DNA of 64,000 nt from Aurantibrevibacter litoralis (GTDB lineage Bacteria; Bacteroidota; Bacteroidia; Flavobacteriales; Flavobacteriaceae), in assembly GCF_034651555.1 (NCBI RefSeq), contig NZ_JAYEEQ010000005.1, positions 124,001 to 188,000 on the forward strand. The letters run 5' to 3'. The position numbers were made by a program, and so were the translations under genes. The notes under the pieces were generated by a model. It was not told the origin of the DNA and did no database searches. It saw only the letters and a list, made by a program, of their open reading frames with translations. Of the stretch, positions 35,709 to 45,619 are shown piece by piece. Numbering within the stretch: position 1 is the first letter of the stretch; every line of letters begins with the position of its first letter.

Positions 35709-37093
35709 GTCTAAATTTCAAAAACAGAATTGCTCTATTATATATGCTGGCTACGGCTATCATGATTGCCTTTGCCTTTGGCGCTGTTTATTTTGTAGTA
35801 CAGGAAACCGTATATCAAAATATAGATAGCGATCTGGCGTATGAAGCCAACAAACACACTTCCGAAATTAAGATAGTGGGCGATAGTATTAAAATCATCA
35901 ACAAAAAAGAATGGGAAGAAAGGGAGCATCGGGAGGTACAGGTAAACCCGGTGTTTATCCAAATATTAGATAAAGAAGGAAGGTTTATGGATAAATCGCC
36001 TAACCTAAAAGAACAAGAGCTTTATTTTAGGGAAGGGGCATCCTATGGGGGGCATTATAACGAAACCCTGAACCAAACAAGCATACGTCAAGTGCAGGTA
36101 CCTATAGAGGTAAATAGTAGCCTTCGCGGATTTATCATTGCGGCCATGTCTTTAGAATCTTCCAAAATGGTATTATTAAACCTGCGGAATGTGTTGTTTA
36201 TCTCCTATTTGTTGGTATTGGCGATACTCTATTTTATTTCTAGGTATTTAGCCGGAAGAAATATTGCGCCAATTACCCATATCACGGAGACCACGAACAG
36301 AATTACCAAAAACAACCTGAATGAACGCGTAGCGCTACCAATGCACAAAGATGAGCTTTTTGAACTCTCGTCCAGTATAAATGAACTTTTGCAACGTATT
36401 GAAAATGCCATTGAACGAGAACGCCAATTTACCTCAGACGCATCACACGAACTGCGAACACCTTTGGCCTCATTAAGAGGAACTTTGGAAGTGCTTATTA
36501 GAAAACCCCGAGAACAGGCAGAATATGAAGCCAAAATTGCGTACAGCCTTTCCGAAATAGATCGGATGACGACCACTATAGAACAATTATTACTACTGGC
36601 TCGCTTAGATAGCAATAGCAATAAAAATAATACTAGCGTTACCCTACCATTGATGGCTATTGTGGATGACATTCTTTTGCGGCATAAAACCGAAATTACG
36701 GCTAAAATTTTAAAAATTGATTGTACTTCGGATGCTCCGGTAGAAGCAGCTGTGCCGCTATACTATTCCAATTTAATTCTAGATAATAGTATACATAATG
36801 CCATAAAATACTCTAAAATTAGGGGCAAAATTACCATTAAAATACACCACACAAACACGCATCTTATTTGCGAAGTTAAAGACAACGGAATTGGAATTAA
36901 ACAGGAAGATGTAGGTTTGGTTTTTAATCATTTTTTTAGATCGGAAGCTTTAGACCATAAGCATATTACCGGCAATGGACTTGGGCTTTCTATTGCTAAA
37001 AAAGCTGCCGAGGCTATACAAGCCCATCTATCTGTAGAAAGTGAACTTGGCCAAGGAATGCGGTTTACAATCTCATTTTTAAGGGAATCTTAA
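35705..37093 (+). CDS. Sensor histidine kinase
   Basis: A 462-residue membrane kinase: helix 1 (about 10-32), a periplasmic sensor of roughly 120 residues, helix 2 (about 160-180), a HAMP segment, HisKA with phospho-accepting H248 in DASHELRTPLASL, and an ATPase domain with the N box (NSIHNAIKYS), DNGIGI and GNGLGLSIAKK. It should phosphorylate the coupled response regulator. The CusS/CzcS-like arrangement beside an RND metal pump suggests sensing of a periplasmic metal ion; no obvious histidine/methionine cluster identifies which. Confidence 0.93.
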   Translation: MSLNFKNRIALLYMLATAIMIAFAFGAVYFVVQETVYQNIDSDLAYEANKHTSEIKIVGDSIKIINKKEWEEREHREVQVNPVFIQILDKEGRFMDKSPNLKEQELYFREGASYGGHYNETLNQTSIRQVQVPIEVNSSLRGFIIAAMSLESSKMVLLNLRNVLFISYLLVLAILYFISRYLAGRNIAPITHITETTNRITKNNLNERVALPMHKDELFELSSSINELLQRIENAIERERQFTSDASHELRTPLASLRGTLEVLIRKPREQAEYEAKIAYSLSEIDRMTTTIEQLLLLARLDSNSNKNNTSVTLPLMAIVDDILLRHKTEITAKILKIDCTSDAPVEAAVPLYYSNLILDNSIHNAIKYSKIRGKITIKIHHTNTHLICEVKDNGIGIKQEDVGLVFNHFFRSEALDHKHITGNGLGLSIAKKAAEAIQAHLSVESELGQGMRFTISFLRES

Positions 37094-37159
37094 GGCAAAT
37101 AACAGCAAATACTTAGGTGCAACCTGTACTTTTAAAAAATAGAATATTAAAAACCAACT

Positions 37160-40100
37160 ATGTTAGAACGCATCATACAATACAGTATTCATCATAAACT
37201 AATTATCTTATTGTTTACCGCCATTGTGATTGGTTTTGGGGTGTATTCTCTTTCGCATATTCCCATTGGTGCGGTGCCGGATGTTACCAATAATCAAGTA
37301 CAAGTTATTACCACTTCTAGAAATTTAGCTACTGAAGATGTTGAAAAGTTTTTAACGTATCCTGTGGAGTTAGAAATGGCTAATTTACCTGGTGTTGAAG
37401 AAATTCGCTCCATATCTAAGTTTGGACTTTCGGTAGTTACCGTGGTCTTCGAGGATAAAATAGGAACCTATCTACCCCGACAGCTCATTGCCGAAAAAAT
37501 AAAAAGCGCCGAGGAACGTATTCCCGTAGGTTTCGGAACGCCTTTTATGGGGCCTGTTTCTACTGGTTTGGGCGAAATTTACCAATATGTAATAGACGTT
37601 GATGCCAAGCACAAAGACACCTATTCCCTATCCGATATCCGAACGATACAAGACTGGATTGTAAAACGACAGCTATCCGGAATACCCGGCGTGGTAGAAG
37701 TCAATACCTGGGGAGGTCATTTAAAGACGTACGAAGTGGCTGTTAATCCCGAAAGGTTACGTGCTGTAAACGTTTCTATTTTGGATGTTTTTACGGCTTT
37801 GGAAAAAAACAATAGTATCGCCGGTGGTAGTTATATAGAAAAAGGAAATGAAAGCTTTTTTATTCGGGGAGAAGGCTTAGTAAGCTCTTTATCCGATATT
37901 GAAAATATTGTGGTTGCCAACCGGGATGGCATTCCATTGCTTATTCGCGATATAGCAAAGGTGGGGTTTGGCAGGGCAAATCGCTTTGGTGCCATTACAG
38001 GGAACGGGGAAGGAGAAAAAGTACTGGGGCAAGTTATGATGTTGAAAGGAGCCAACTCTAACTCCGTCATAGAAGCCGTGAAGCAGCGCGTGGCTGAAAT
38101 TCAGAGCACCTTACCGACAGGGATAAGCATCAATCCTATTCTGGAGCGAAGTGAACTTATTTCGAAAACCACTTTTACCATTGCCGAGAACTTAATTCTA
38201 GGTTGTTTAATTGTTATTTTTGTAGTGGTACTCTTGTTGGGTAACTGGCGTTCCGGTTTGGTGGTGGCATCTGTTATTCCCTTATGTATGCTCTTTGCGC
38301 TATCGCTCATGTACGTGTTCGACGTAGATGCTAACTTAATGAGTTTAGGGGCTATCGACTTTGGAATAATTATAGACGGCGCCGTTATTATTGTAGAATT
38401 TATTGCCTTTAAAATTACCAGTCAACGCACTACACTATTGGCGCTTCCTGTACACGAAAGGCAAGGTCTCATAGACCGCATTACGTATCAAGGCACCACA
38501 AAAATGATGAACTCCGCCGTTTTTGGGCAGTTAATCATCATCATTGTATTTATTCCTATTCTATCTTTGGTGGGCGTAGAGGGGAAAATGTTTCGGCCTA
38601 TGGCCATGGTATTTTGTTTTGCGTTACTCGGAGCCATGATTTTTTGTTTCACCTATATTCCGGTAATGGCATCGCTTTTTATCAAACCTGCTAATACCGA
38701 TAGAAAGACCATTTCTTCGCAATTAATTGGGTTTCTTCAAAACAAGTATGTGCCCATTATTACCTGGGCCATGCGCAGAAAGAAGTTGGTTTTGGGATTG
38801 GCCATTTTAGTATTGATTTTTTCCGGGTTGTTGTTTAGCCGAATGGGGGGCGAGTTTGTACCTACACTAGATGAAGGCGATTTTGTTATACAGCCCGTGC
38901 TTAAAACAGGCACTTCCTTATCTAAAACCGTAGCGGCAACAACACAGATGGAGCGGATTCTTTTGACCTTTCCGGAAGTAGCCCAAGTGGTAACGCGTAT
39001 TGGTGCTGCCGAAGTACCTACCGATCCTATGTCTATGGAAGAAAGCGATGTGATCATTAAATTAAAACCAAAAAATGAATGGGTTTCTGCCGAAAGCAAA
39101 GATGAATTAGCCGATAAATTTAAGAAGGCATTGACCGACGAAATTGCCGGTGTAGATTTTGAATTTACCCAACCCATTGAAATGCGGTTTAATGAATTGA
39201 TAACTGGAGTAAGGGCAGATTTAGCCATAAAGATATTTGGCGAAGATTTAGAAATTTTACATCGCAAAGCCGTGGAAATTGAAAAAGCCATAAAGGATGT
39301 GGAAGGTGCTGCAGATATTATTGTAGAAAAAACGGAAGGATTACCCCAAATGTCGGTTACCTACGATCGTCAAAAAATTGCCAAATACGGAATGAACATC
39401 GAAGACCTGAACAAAGTGGTTACCATGGGTTTTGCCGGAATGTCGGCGGGGACTGTGTTTGAAGGTGAAAAGCAATTTAATTTGGTTGTTCGATACGATG
39501 AAGCACACCGGAAAGATATTGGTAATCTTGAAAGAACCGCGGTTATGTTGCCCAATGGTAATACACTTCCTTTAAGCGAATTTGCCCAAATAAACTATAC
39601 AACGGGGCCTGCAAAAATTTCTAGAGACGACACCAAACGGAGAATAGTGGTGGGTGTTAATGTACGCAATAGAGATTTAGAATCTGTGGTAAATGATGTG
39701 CAGCGTATTATAGAGCGCGACATTAAATTTCCTGCCGGTTACACGGTTAGTTACGGCGGACAGTTTGAAAATCTTCGTGCGGCTTCTAAACGCCTTACCA
39801 TTGCCGTTCCAATTGCCTTGGTATTAATTTTTGTATTGCTCTATTTTGCTTTTAATTCCGTAAAAGAAGCCTTACTCATATACAGTGCCATTCCGCTTGC
39901 GGCTATTGGTGGCGTGCTGTTGCTTTATGTTAGAGGACTTCCTTTTAGCATATCGGCTGGCGTAGGATTTATTGCCCTTTTTGGCATCGCCGTTTTAAAT
40001 GGTATTGTTTTAATTGAAGAATTTAAAGAATTAAAAGCGCATGGTATTACCAACATAAATAAACGAATTCTTATGGGAACAAGAAACAGACTGCGCCCGG

Positions 40101-41497
40101 TGTTGCTTACCGCTGCTGCTGCTGCTTTGGGATTTTTACCTATGGCAATTTCTACTTCGGCAGGGGCAGAAGTACAACGCCCACTAGCTACTGTGGTGGT
40201 AGGTGGATTAATTACCGCAACCATTTTAACGTTGGTAGTACTCCCTATCCTTTACAGTATGTTTGATCGGAAAGACCATATACCCAAGCGGAAATTAAAA
40301 GTTAATTTAAAAGCACTTCCCCTTTTGGTCCTTTTGGTTTTGCCGGTTATGGGCAGTGCGCAATCTCGTGAGATTTCCGCGCAGGAGGCTTTGGAAATTG
40401 CATTGGAGCATAACAAAGGATTACGCGCTGCTGCACAAATGGTAGATCAATCAAAGCAATTGGTAGGCAGTGCCTTTAACTTAGATAAAACCCAAATTTA
40501 TTATAATTATGATGAAAATAATATTGCACCAAACGGACTAGCCTTACGTGTGTTCGGGATTAGTCAGTCCTTACAATTTCCCACCGTTTACGGCGCGCAA
40601 CGCCGGTTGGAAAAACAAAAGGTAAATTTGGCTTCGCAGCAATATCGATTGTCCGAAAGATTGCTCACCAAAGAAGTAAATTTGGCGTATTACAATGCCG
40701 TATATCAAAATAATCTTGTTGCGCAATATGCCTATTTAGACAGCCTTTACGGGCAATTTGCCAATGCCTCTGAAAAAAGATATCGTGTAGGTGAAACCAA
40801 CCTTTTAGAAAAGCTCACTGCCCAAGCCAAGCATAAAGAAATAGCCGTACAATTGGCACAAAGTAGGGAAAATGAGAAAAAAGCTCTTGCTTTATTACAA
40901 CAATGGCTGCAGTCAGATTCCTTGTATGCGATTTCCGGTCGTAAAATGCCCAAGCTAGTCCTTCTGGATTGGAATGCTACCGAACACCCCGGAGCACAAT
41001 ATTTAGAGGCGGCACAAGACTTATCGGAAAGTGCACTAAGGCTGGAACGCCAAAAACTATTGCCCGATTTGCAAATAGCAGCCTTCCAAGGTACTAATAG
41101 TGGTGCAGATGTAAGGCAATATGCTGGCTTTCAGGTTGGGGTGGCTGTTCCCCTTTGGTTTGGGGCACATAAAGCGAAGATCAATGCCGCAAAAACAGAA
41201 ACTCTTATTGCCGAAAATCAACTCGAAAATTATAAGATCCAATTAGAAGCAAGTCATCAAGGACTACTGTCCGATCTTAAAACTTTTGAAGAGGCACTCA
41301 CCTATTACGAGACAACCGGAAAAACCTTAGCCGACCAATTAACCACTAATGCCTCCAAAGCCTTTGTGAACGGCGAATTGGATTTTCTACAATATGTACA
41401 ATTATTGGAAAGCGCTAAAACTATTGAAATTAACTATTTACAAAATCTTTTTCAGTACAATAGAACGGTTTTAGAACTTAACTATTTAACGAACTAA
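37160..41497 (+). CDS. CzcA-type heavy-metal RND pump fused to a TolC-like channel
   Basis: A 1445-residue fusion. Residues 1-1040 form an HME-RND inner-membrane pump with twelve helices. The proton-relay segment D400-FGIII-D406-GAVIIV-E413 matches CzcA-type pumps for Zn/Co/Cd/Ni rather than CusA. Residues about 1053-1070 form a signal-like hydrophobic segment ending VMGSAQ, and 1075-1445 follow the outer-membrane-factor (TolC) pattern of long coiled coils. One polypeptide thus carries both pump and channel, unless it is cleaved at the internal signal. It follows the histidine kinase and precedes the adaptor by 10 bases. Such fusions are known in Bacteroidetes. Confidence 0.94.
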   Translation: MLERIIQYSIHHKLIILLFTAIVIGFGVYSLSHIPIGAVPDVTNNQVQVITTSRNLATEDVEKFLTYPVELEMANLPGVEEIRSISKFGLSVVTVVFEDKIGTYLPRQLIAEKIKSAEERIPVGFGTPFMGPVSTGLGEIYQYVIDVDAKHKDTYSLSDIRTIQDWIVKRQLSGIPGVVEVNTWGGHLKTYEVAVNPERLRAVNVSILDVFTALEKNNSIAGGSYIEKGNESFFIRGEGLVSSLSDIENIVVANRDGIPLLIRDIAKVGFGRANRFGAITGNGEGEKVLGQVMMLKGANSNSVIEAVKQRVAEIQSTLPTGISINPILERSELISKTTFTIAENLILGCLIVIFVVVLLLGNWRSGLVVASVIPLCMLFALSLMYVFDVDANLMSLGAIDFGIIIDGAVIIVEFIAFKITSQRTTLLALPVHERQGLIDRITYQGTTKMMNSAVFGQLIIIIVFIPILSLVGVEGKMFRPMAMVFCFALLGAMIFCFTYIPVMASLFIKPANTDRKTISSQLIGFLQNKYVPIITWAMRRKKLVLGLAILVLIFSGLLFSRMGGEFVPTLDEGDFVIQPVLKTGTSLSKTVAATTQMERILLTFPEVAQVVTRIGAAEVPTDPMSMEESDVIIKLKPKNEWVSAESKDELADKFKKALTDEIAGVDFEFTQPIEMRFNELITGVRADLAIKIFGEDLEILHRKAVEIEKAIKDVEGAADIIVEKTEGLPQMSVTYDRQKIAKYGMNIEDLNKVVTMGFAGMSAGTVFEGEKQFNLVVRYDEAHRKDIGNLERTAVMLPNGNTLPLSEFAQINYTTGPAKISRDDTKRRIVVGVNVRNRDLESVVNDVQRIIERDIKFPAGYTVSYGGQFENLRAASKRLTIAVPIALVLIFVLLYFAFNSVKEALLIYSAIPLAAIGGVLLLYVRGLPFSISAGVGFIALFGIAVLNGIVLIEEFKELKAHGITNINKRILMGTRNRLRPVLLTAAAAALGFLPMAISTSAGAEVQRPLATVVVGGLITATILTLVVLPILYSMFDRKDHIPKRKLKVNLKALPLLVLLVLPVMGSAQSREISAQEALEIALEHNKGLRAAAQMVDQSKQLVGSAFNLDKTQIYYNYDENNIAPNGLALRVFGISQSLQFPTVYGAQRRLEKQKVNLASQQYRLSERLLTKEVNLAYYNAVYQNNLVAQYAYLDSLYGQFANASEKRYRVGETNLLEKLTAQAKHKEIAVQLAQSRENEKKALALLQQWLQSDSLYAISGRKMPKLVLLDWNATEHPGAQYLEAAQDLSESALRLERQKLLPDLQIAAFQGTNSGADVRQYAGFQVGVAVPLWFGAHKAKINAAKTETLIAENQLENYKIQLEASHQGLLSDLKTFEEALTYYETTGKTLADQLTTNASKAFVNGELDFLQYVQLLESAKTIEINYLQNLFQYNRTVLELNYLTN

Positions 41498-41507
41498 TGA
41501 TATTACC

Positions 41508-42653
41508 ATGCAAAACAAGATTATAAATCGCTTTAAAATACCTGTGTTTTTTGCAGGAATAGTGCTATTGGGTAGCTTCGTTTCTTGCGGAACCACAGAA
41601 AAGCCTTCATCCGAAGTGTCAGATACCCAAGATGTGGTAACCCTTAGTGATGCCCAATTTGCTTCAGGACAAATGGCGGTTGGAAAAATGACCTTACGCG
41701 AATTTACCAATGTGATTAAAGTGAATGGCGTTTTTGACGTACCGCCCGAGAATAGAACCACTGTAAGTGCTTATTTCGCAGGATATGTAAAAAAATTAAC
41801 CCTCCTGCCCGGTGAATCAGTAAAGAAAGGGCAAGTGCTTTTTACCCTAGAAAATCCGGAATATATACAAGTGCAACAGAATTTTTTAGAAGCACGCGGT
41901 CGTTTGGCTTATCTTAAATCGGATTATGAACGGCAAAAGGCATTACTGGCGGATGAGGTAACCTCCCAAAAGAATTTCTTGAAGGCCGAATCGGACTATA
42001 CGGTTACACAAGCCCAATACCAATCTTTACGAAAGCAACTTGTGCTTATGAATATTAATCCGGATGCGATTACCGCAGAGCGCCTTAGTGCTGTAATATC
42101 GGTAGTTGCGCCATTATCAGGTTTTGTAACCTCGGTTCCAATCACGCAGGGCATGTATTTAAATCCTTCCGATGAAGCAGTGACTATTACCAATTTAGAT
42201 AATATGCACTTTGAATTAAAGGTATATGAAAAGGACCTGCCTTTTATTGAAGAAGGACAGACCATACGAGCCAAACTACAAAATAATGAAGAAAAGGAGA
42301 TTTTGGGTGAAGTGCATTTGGTAAATAGAACCATACATGCCACCGATAGAAGCGTAGCCATTCATGGCGATATTTTACATCCGGAAGACGCTGAACTGCT
42401 TACCCCCGGCATGTATGTAGAGGCAGAGATTATTACAAGTACAGCAACCTATTTGGCGTTGCCGGAAGAAGCTATCGTTAGTATAGAAAATGAGCCTATT
42501 GTTTTGGTAAAAGAAGCCGACAATACCTTTAGAAGAAGGGCATTGCAGATAGGTATTACCAAAGATGGATACACACAAATCCTAAATGCGTCCGATTTTG
42601 ATCCGGAAACCGTATTTTTGACAGCCGGAGTTTTTAATTTAATTTCGGAATAA
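41508..42653 (+). CDS. RND efflux periplasmic adaptor (CzcB/CusB-like)
   Basis: A 381-residue membrane-fusion protein with a lipoprotein signal (hydrophobic stretch ending GSFVSC, about Cys27). It then has the order of the family: barrel-sandwich lipoyl half (NGVFDVPPENRTTVSAYFAGYVKKL), alpha-helical hairpin (about 120-175), second lipoyl half (VVAPLSGFV), beta-barrel and membrane-proximal domains. It links the inner-membrane pump to the outer-membrane channel. It lies 10 bases after the pump-channel fusion and completes the export operon. Confidence 0.93.
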   Translation: MQNKIINRFKIPVFFAGIVLLGSFVSCGTTEKPSSEVSDTQDVVTLSDAQFASGQMAVGKMTLREFTNVIKVNGVFDVPPENRTTVSAYFAGYVKKLTLLPGESVKKGQVLFTLENPEYIQVQQNFLEARGRLAYLKSDYERQKALLADEVTSQKNFLKAESDYTVTQAQYQSLRKQLVLMNINPDAITAERLSAVISVVAPLSGFVTSVPITQGMYLNPSDEAVTITNLDNMHFELKVYEKDLPFIEEGQTIRAKLQNNEEKEILGEVHLVNRTIHATDRSVAIHGDILHPEDAELLTPGMYVEAEIITSTATYLALPEEAIVSIENEPIVLVKEADNTFRRRALQIGITKDGYTQILNASDFDPETVFLTAGVFNLISE

Positions 42654-42823
42654 ATGCTATGGAGTGCCAAACGAAATTGAATATAGGCATAGGTATAATT
42701 TTATCCTTACCAAGAAGGCATCTACCTAAAAAAACATATCTTAGGATACCTCTATAGGCCATAGCAACTTTATAAAAAATGGTCTTGGGTATGGAAAGTA
42801 AATAGTGTGTAAATGAACATCAT

Positions 42824-43132
42824 ATGCAACTCACAAAACCGTATTACGCAGTAATTTTTACCTCAATACGAACAGACGGGGATTGTGGTTATGGAGAAAT
42901 GGCCCGCCAAATGGAAACCCTGGCGCATCAGCAAAAAGGATTTTTGGGTATGGAAAGTGCCCGGGAGGCTATAGGAATTACAGTAAGCTATTGGGAATCG
43001 CTAGAAGCAATAGCCCACTGGAAAGCCAATGCAAGCCATAGGATAGCGCAAACCAAAGGACGTACAGATTGGTATACATACTATCGGGTTCGTATATGTT
43101 TGGTAGAAAGAGAATATGATTTTGAAAGTTAA
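42824..43132 (+). CDS. Antibiotic biosynthesis monooxygenase (ABM) domain protein
   Basis: A 102-residue ferredoxin-like dimeric alpha-beta-barrel protein. The pattern YYAVIFTSIR ... MARQMETLAHQQKGFLGMESAR ... ITVSYWESLEAIAHWKANASHRIAQ is that of small ABM/YgiN-like proteins, which oxidise quinols or haem-like compounds or have no known substrate. Its last 17 bases overlap the start of pbpC in another frame, implying translational coupling to a cell-wall gene with no obvious functional link. Confidence 0.87.
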   Translation: MQLTKPYYAVIFTSIRTDGDCGYGEMARQMETLAHQQKGFLGMESAREAIGITVSYWESLEAIAHWKANASHRIAQTKGRTDWYTYYRVRICLVEREYDFES

Positions 43133-45494
43133 ATACATAAGATCATTTCGGAACAAAACTGGTATCTTCTTTAGATCCCATCCTAAAAAAATTCTTTTTG
43201 TAACTATTAGCGCTATTTTTTATTATTTCTGCCTACCTCAAACCCTTTTTAAGGCACCAACTGCTACCGTTATAGAAAGTGCTGAAGGCACATTATTAGG
43301 GGCTAAAATTGCGTCTGATGGACAATGGCGTTTTCCGGAAATAGACAGTGTGCCGTATAAATTTCAACAATGTATTTTGCTCTTCGAGGATGAATATTTT
43401 TACCAACATCCTGGATTCAATCCCGTTGCTATGGCCAAAGCCCTAGCATCGAATTTGCGTAAAAGGAAAACGGTACGGGGCGGAAGTACCCTTACGCAGC
43501 AAGTTGTGCGCCTATGGCGACAAGAAAAAAAACGCTCTTATCTTGAAAAGGCCGTAGAGCTTCTGCTGGCAACACGCTTAGAATGGCGGTATACTAAGGA
43601 TGAGATTTTAAAGTTATATGCGAGTCATGCTCCCTTTGGAGGTAACGTTGTGGGCTTAGAAATGGCTGCTTGGCGTTATTTTGGCTTGCAACCACACCAG
43701 TTATCATGGGCAGAAGCAGCAACGTTGGCAGTCTTGCCTAATGCGCCTAGCCTAATCTATCCGGGAAAGAATCAATCCAAATTAGAAGCAAAACGGAATC
43801 GGCTTTTAAAAAAGATCCATCAGCATCACCTCATAGACCAAACAACCTACGAATTGGCTCTTTTAGAAGCACTACCCCAAAAACCTTTTTCAGTGCCTCA
43901 AAACGCACCACATCTGTTAACGTATGGATCAAAAAAATGGCAGGGTCAGCGGTTGCGAACAAATATAAACGCCCAATTGCAAGGGCAAGTAAACGGTTTG
44001 GTAGAAAAGCACTACAAAAATTTAAAACAAAATCAAGTGCATAATGCAGCCGTGTTGGTAATGGATGTGCATACAAGAGCCGTGCTATCTTATGTGGGGA
44101 ACACCCCAACGGACAAGGAGCACGAAAAGGATGTAGACATGGTTCAGGCCAATCGCAGTACAGGAAGTGTACTAAAACCCCTACTCTACACGGCCATGTT
44201 AGACGCCGGCGAACTGCTACCCGATATGTTAGTACCTGATGTTCCTACGCAAATAGGGGGCTATACCCCCGAAAATTTTAATGAAACCTATTCCGGAGCA
44301 GTAAAAGCCAAAGTCGCCTTAGCGCGATCACTGAATATTCCTGCTGTGCGTTTGTTGCAATCCTACGGCGTAAAGAAATTTAGGGATCAATTGGATTTTT
44401 TTAATCTTCGTGGCATCAACAAAGCTGCCGATCATTACGGGCTTACCCTAATATTAGGTGGCGCAGAAACGAACCTTTGGGATTTGTGTAAGACGTATGC
44501 GGCCTTGGCGTCTACTTTAAACCATTATACAAGTACCTCAGGTACGTATTATTCAAACGAGGTGGTAGCACCTCAATTAAGTAAAAACACCTCGGTTCAT
44601 TTTGGACAGCAATCTCCCCAAAAATCCTTTTTCGACGCAGGGAGTATATACCTTACTTTTGACGCTATGAAAGAAGTAAATCGCCCCGACGGCAACGAAT
44701 CTTGGGCGTTTTATGATTCTTCTAAAGAAATCGCCTGGAAAACAGGAACAAGTTTTGGCAATAAGGACGCTTGGACTATAGGACTTACTAAAGATTTTGT
44801 GGTGGGCGTTTGGGTAGGTAATGCCGACGGAGAAGGGCGTCCCGATCTTACAGGCGTATCTAGTGCAGCGCCTATTTTGTTTGATGTGTTTGATGTCTTG
44901 CCACCGTCGGCGTGGTTTACAAAACCTTTAGATGAGTTTGCACCCATTACCGTCTGTACGCAAAGCGGCTTTTTGGCTTCTGAAGCTTGCCCCGGTAAAA
45001 CTATCGATATTCCTAACAAAAGAAATGGCATAGCAGTGTGTTCATACCATCAATGGGTGCATTTGGATGCGAATCGATTGTTTCGCGTACATGCCTCCTG
45101 CGAAGCCCTTTCGCAAATGGTTACAACCTCATGGTTTGTATTACCACCGCTACAGGAATTCTATTATAAAAAAGCCCATCCGGAATATCAAAATGTACCA
45201 CCACTGCGGGCAGACTGCCTAGGAGCCGAGGAATCGGGAATGGCATTTATTTATCCTAAAGATAAAAGTAGAATTAGCCTATCCAAAAATTTTGAAGGCA
45301 CCTACAACGAACTCATTCTAAAAGTAGCTCATCGCAGATCGGACACCAAAGTATTTTGGTATTTAGATGACCGGTTTATTGGCGAAACACTTCACTTTCA
45401 CGAATTGGGCGTGCTTCCCGATCCAGGAAATCATAGGATAACTGCGGTTGATGCTTATGGCAATGAAGTTGCTATAGAAATAACAATAGATTAA
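43116..45494 (+). CDS. pbpC: Penicillin-binding protein 1C (class A)
   Basis: A 792-residue inner-membrane peptidoglycan synthase. After a basic N-terminus and one transmembrane helix (about 27-45) comes the GT51 glycosyltransferase (FEDEYFYQHPGFNP near residue 90; RGGSTLTQQVVRL). The transpeptidase has S351-V-L-K354 and KTGTS (about 542), and a C-terminal BiPBP_C domain occupies about 700-790. The start overlaps the ABM gene; later in-frame starts would remove the membrane anchor. PBP1C often travels with an alpha-2-macroglobulin gene, which is not seen here. Confidence 0.94.
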   Translation: MILKVKYIRSFRNKTGIFFRSHPKKILFVTISAIFYYFCLPQTLFKAPTATVIESAEGTLLGAKIASDGQWRFPEIDSVPYKFQQCILLFEDEYFYQHPGFNPVAMAKALASNLRKRKTVRGGSTLTQQVVRLWRQEKKRSYLEKAVELLLATRLEWRYTKDEILKLYASHAPFGGNVVGLEMAAWRYFGLQPHQLSWAEAATLAVLPNAPSLIYPGKNQSKLEAKRNRLLKKIHQHHLIDQTTYELALLEALPQKPFSVPQNAPHLLTYGSKKWQGQRLRTNINAQLQGQVNGLVEKHYKNLKQNQVHNAAVLVMDVHTRAVLSYVGNTPTDKEHEKDVDMVQANRSTGSVLKPLLYTAMLDAGELLPDMLVPDVPTQIGGYTPENFNETYSGAVKAKVALARSLNIPAVRLLQSYGVKKFRDQLDFFNLRGINKAADHYGLTLILGGAETNLWDLCKTYAALASTLNHYTSTSGTYYSNEVVAPQLSKNTSVHFGQQSPQKSFFDAGSIYLTFDAMKEVNRPDGNESWAFYDSSKEIAWKTGTSFGNKDAWTIGLTKDFVVGVWVGNADGEGRPDLTGVSSAAPILFDVFDVLPPSAWFTKPLDEFAPITVCTQSGFLASEACPGKTIDIPNKRNGIAVCSYHQWVHLDANRLFRVHASCEALSQMVTTSWFVLPPLQEFYYKKAHPEYQNVPPLRADCLGAEESGMAFIYPKDKSRISLSKNFEGTYNELILKVAHRRSDTKVFWYLDDRFIGETLHFHELGVLPDPGNHRITAVDAYGNEVAIEITID

Positions 45495-45504
45495 AACAAG
45501 GGGG

Positions 45505-45535
45505 TTGTCTTTAGTGAAATAAACCCTTACTTTTA
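45505..45535 (+). promoter_or_regulatory. Candidate promoter of the glpD-like gene
   Basis: TTG at 45505-45507, a 20-base spacer, then TACTTTTA at 45528-45535, close to the Bacteroidetes TTTG / TAnnTTTG pattern but with A in place of the last G. It lies 84 bases before the start and just after the pbpC stop. Confidence 0.4.
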
Positions 45536-45619
45536 TGACGTAAAAAATTGTGGGCGTTGCAGAATTGAGAAGGTATTTCTTAACCCATCACAACAGTCAG
45601 CGCTAAAAAAGCACTCCAT

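Noticed and set aside
37160..41497. Pump-channel fusion as an assembly error joining two genes
   Set aside because: The frame is continuous, the junction has a sensible signal-like segment, and such fusions are known in Bacteroidetes.
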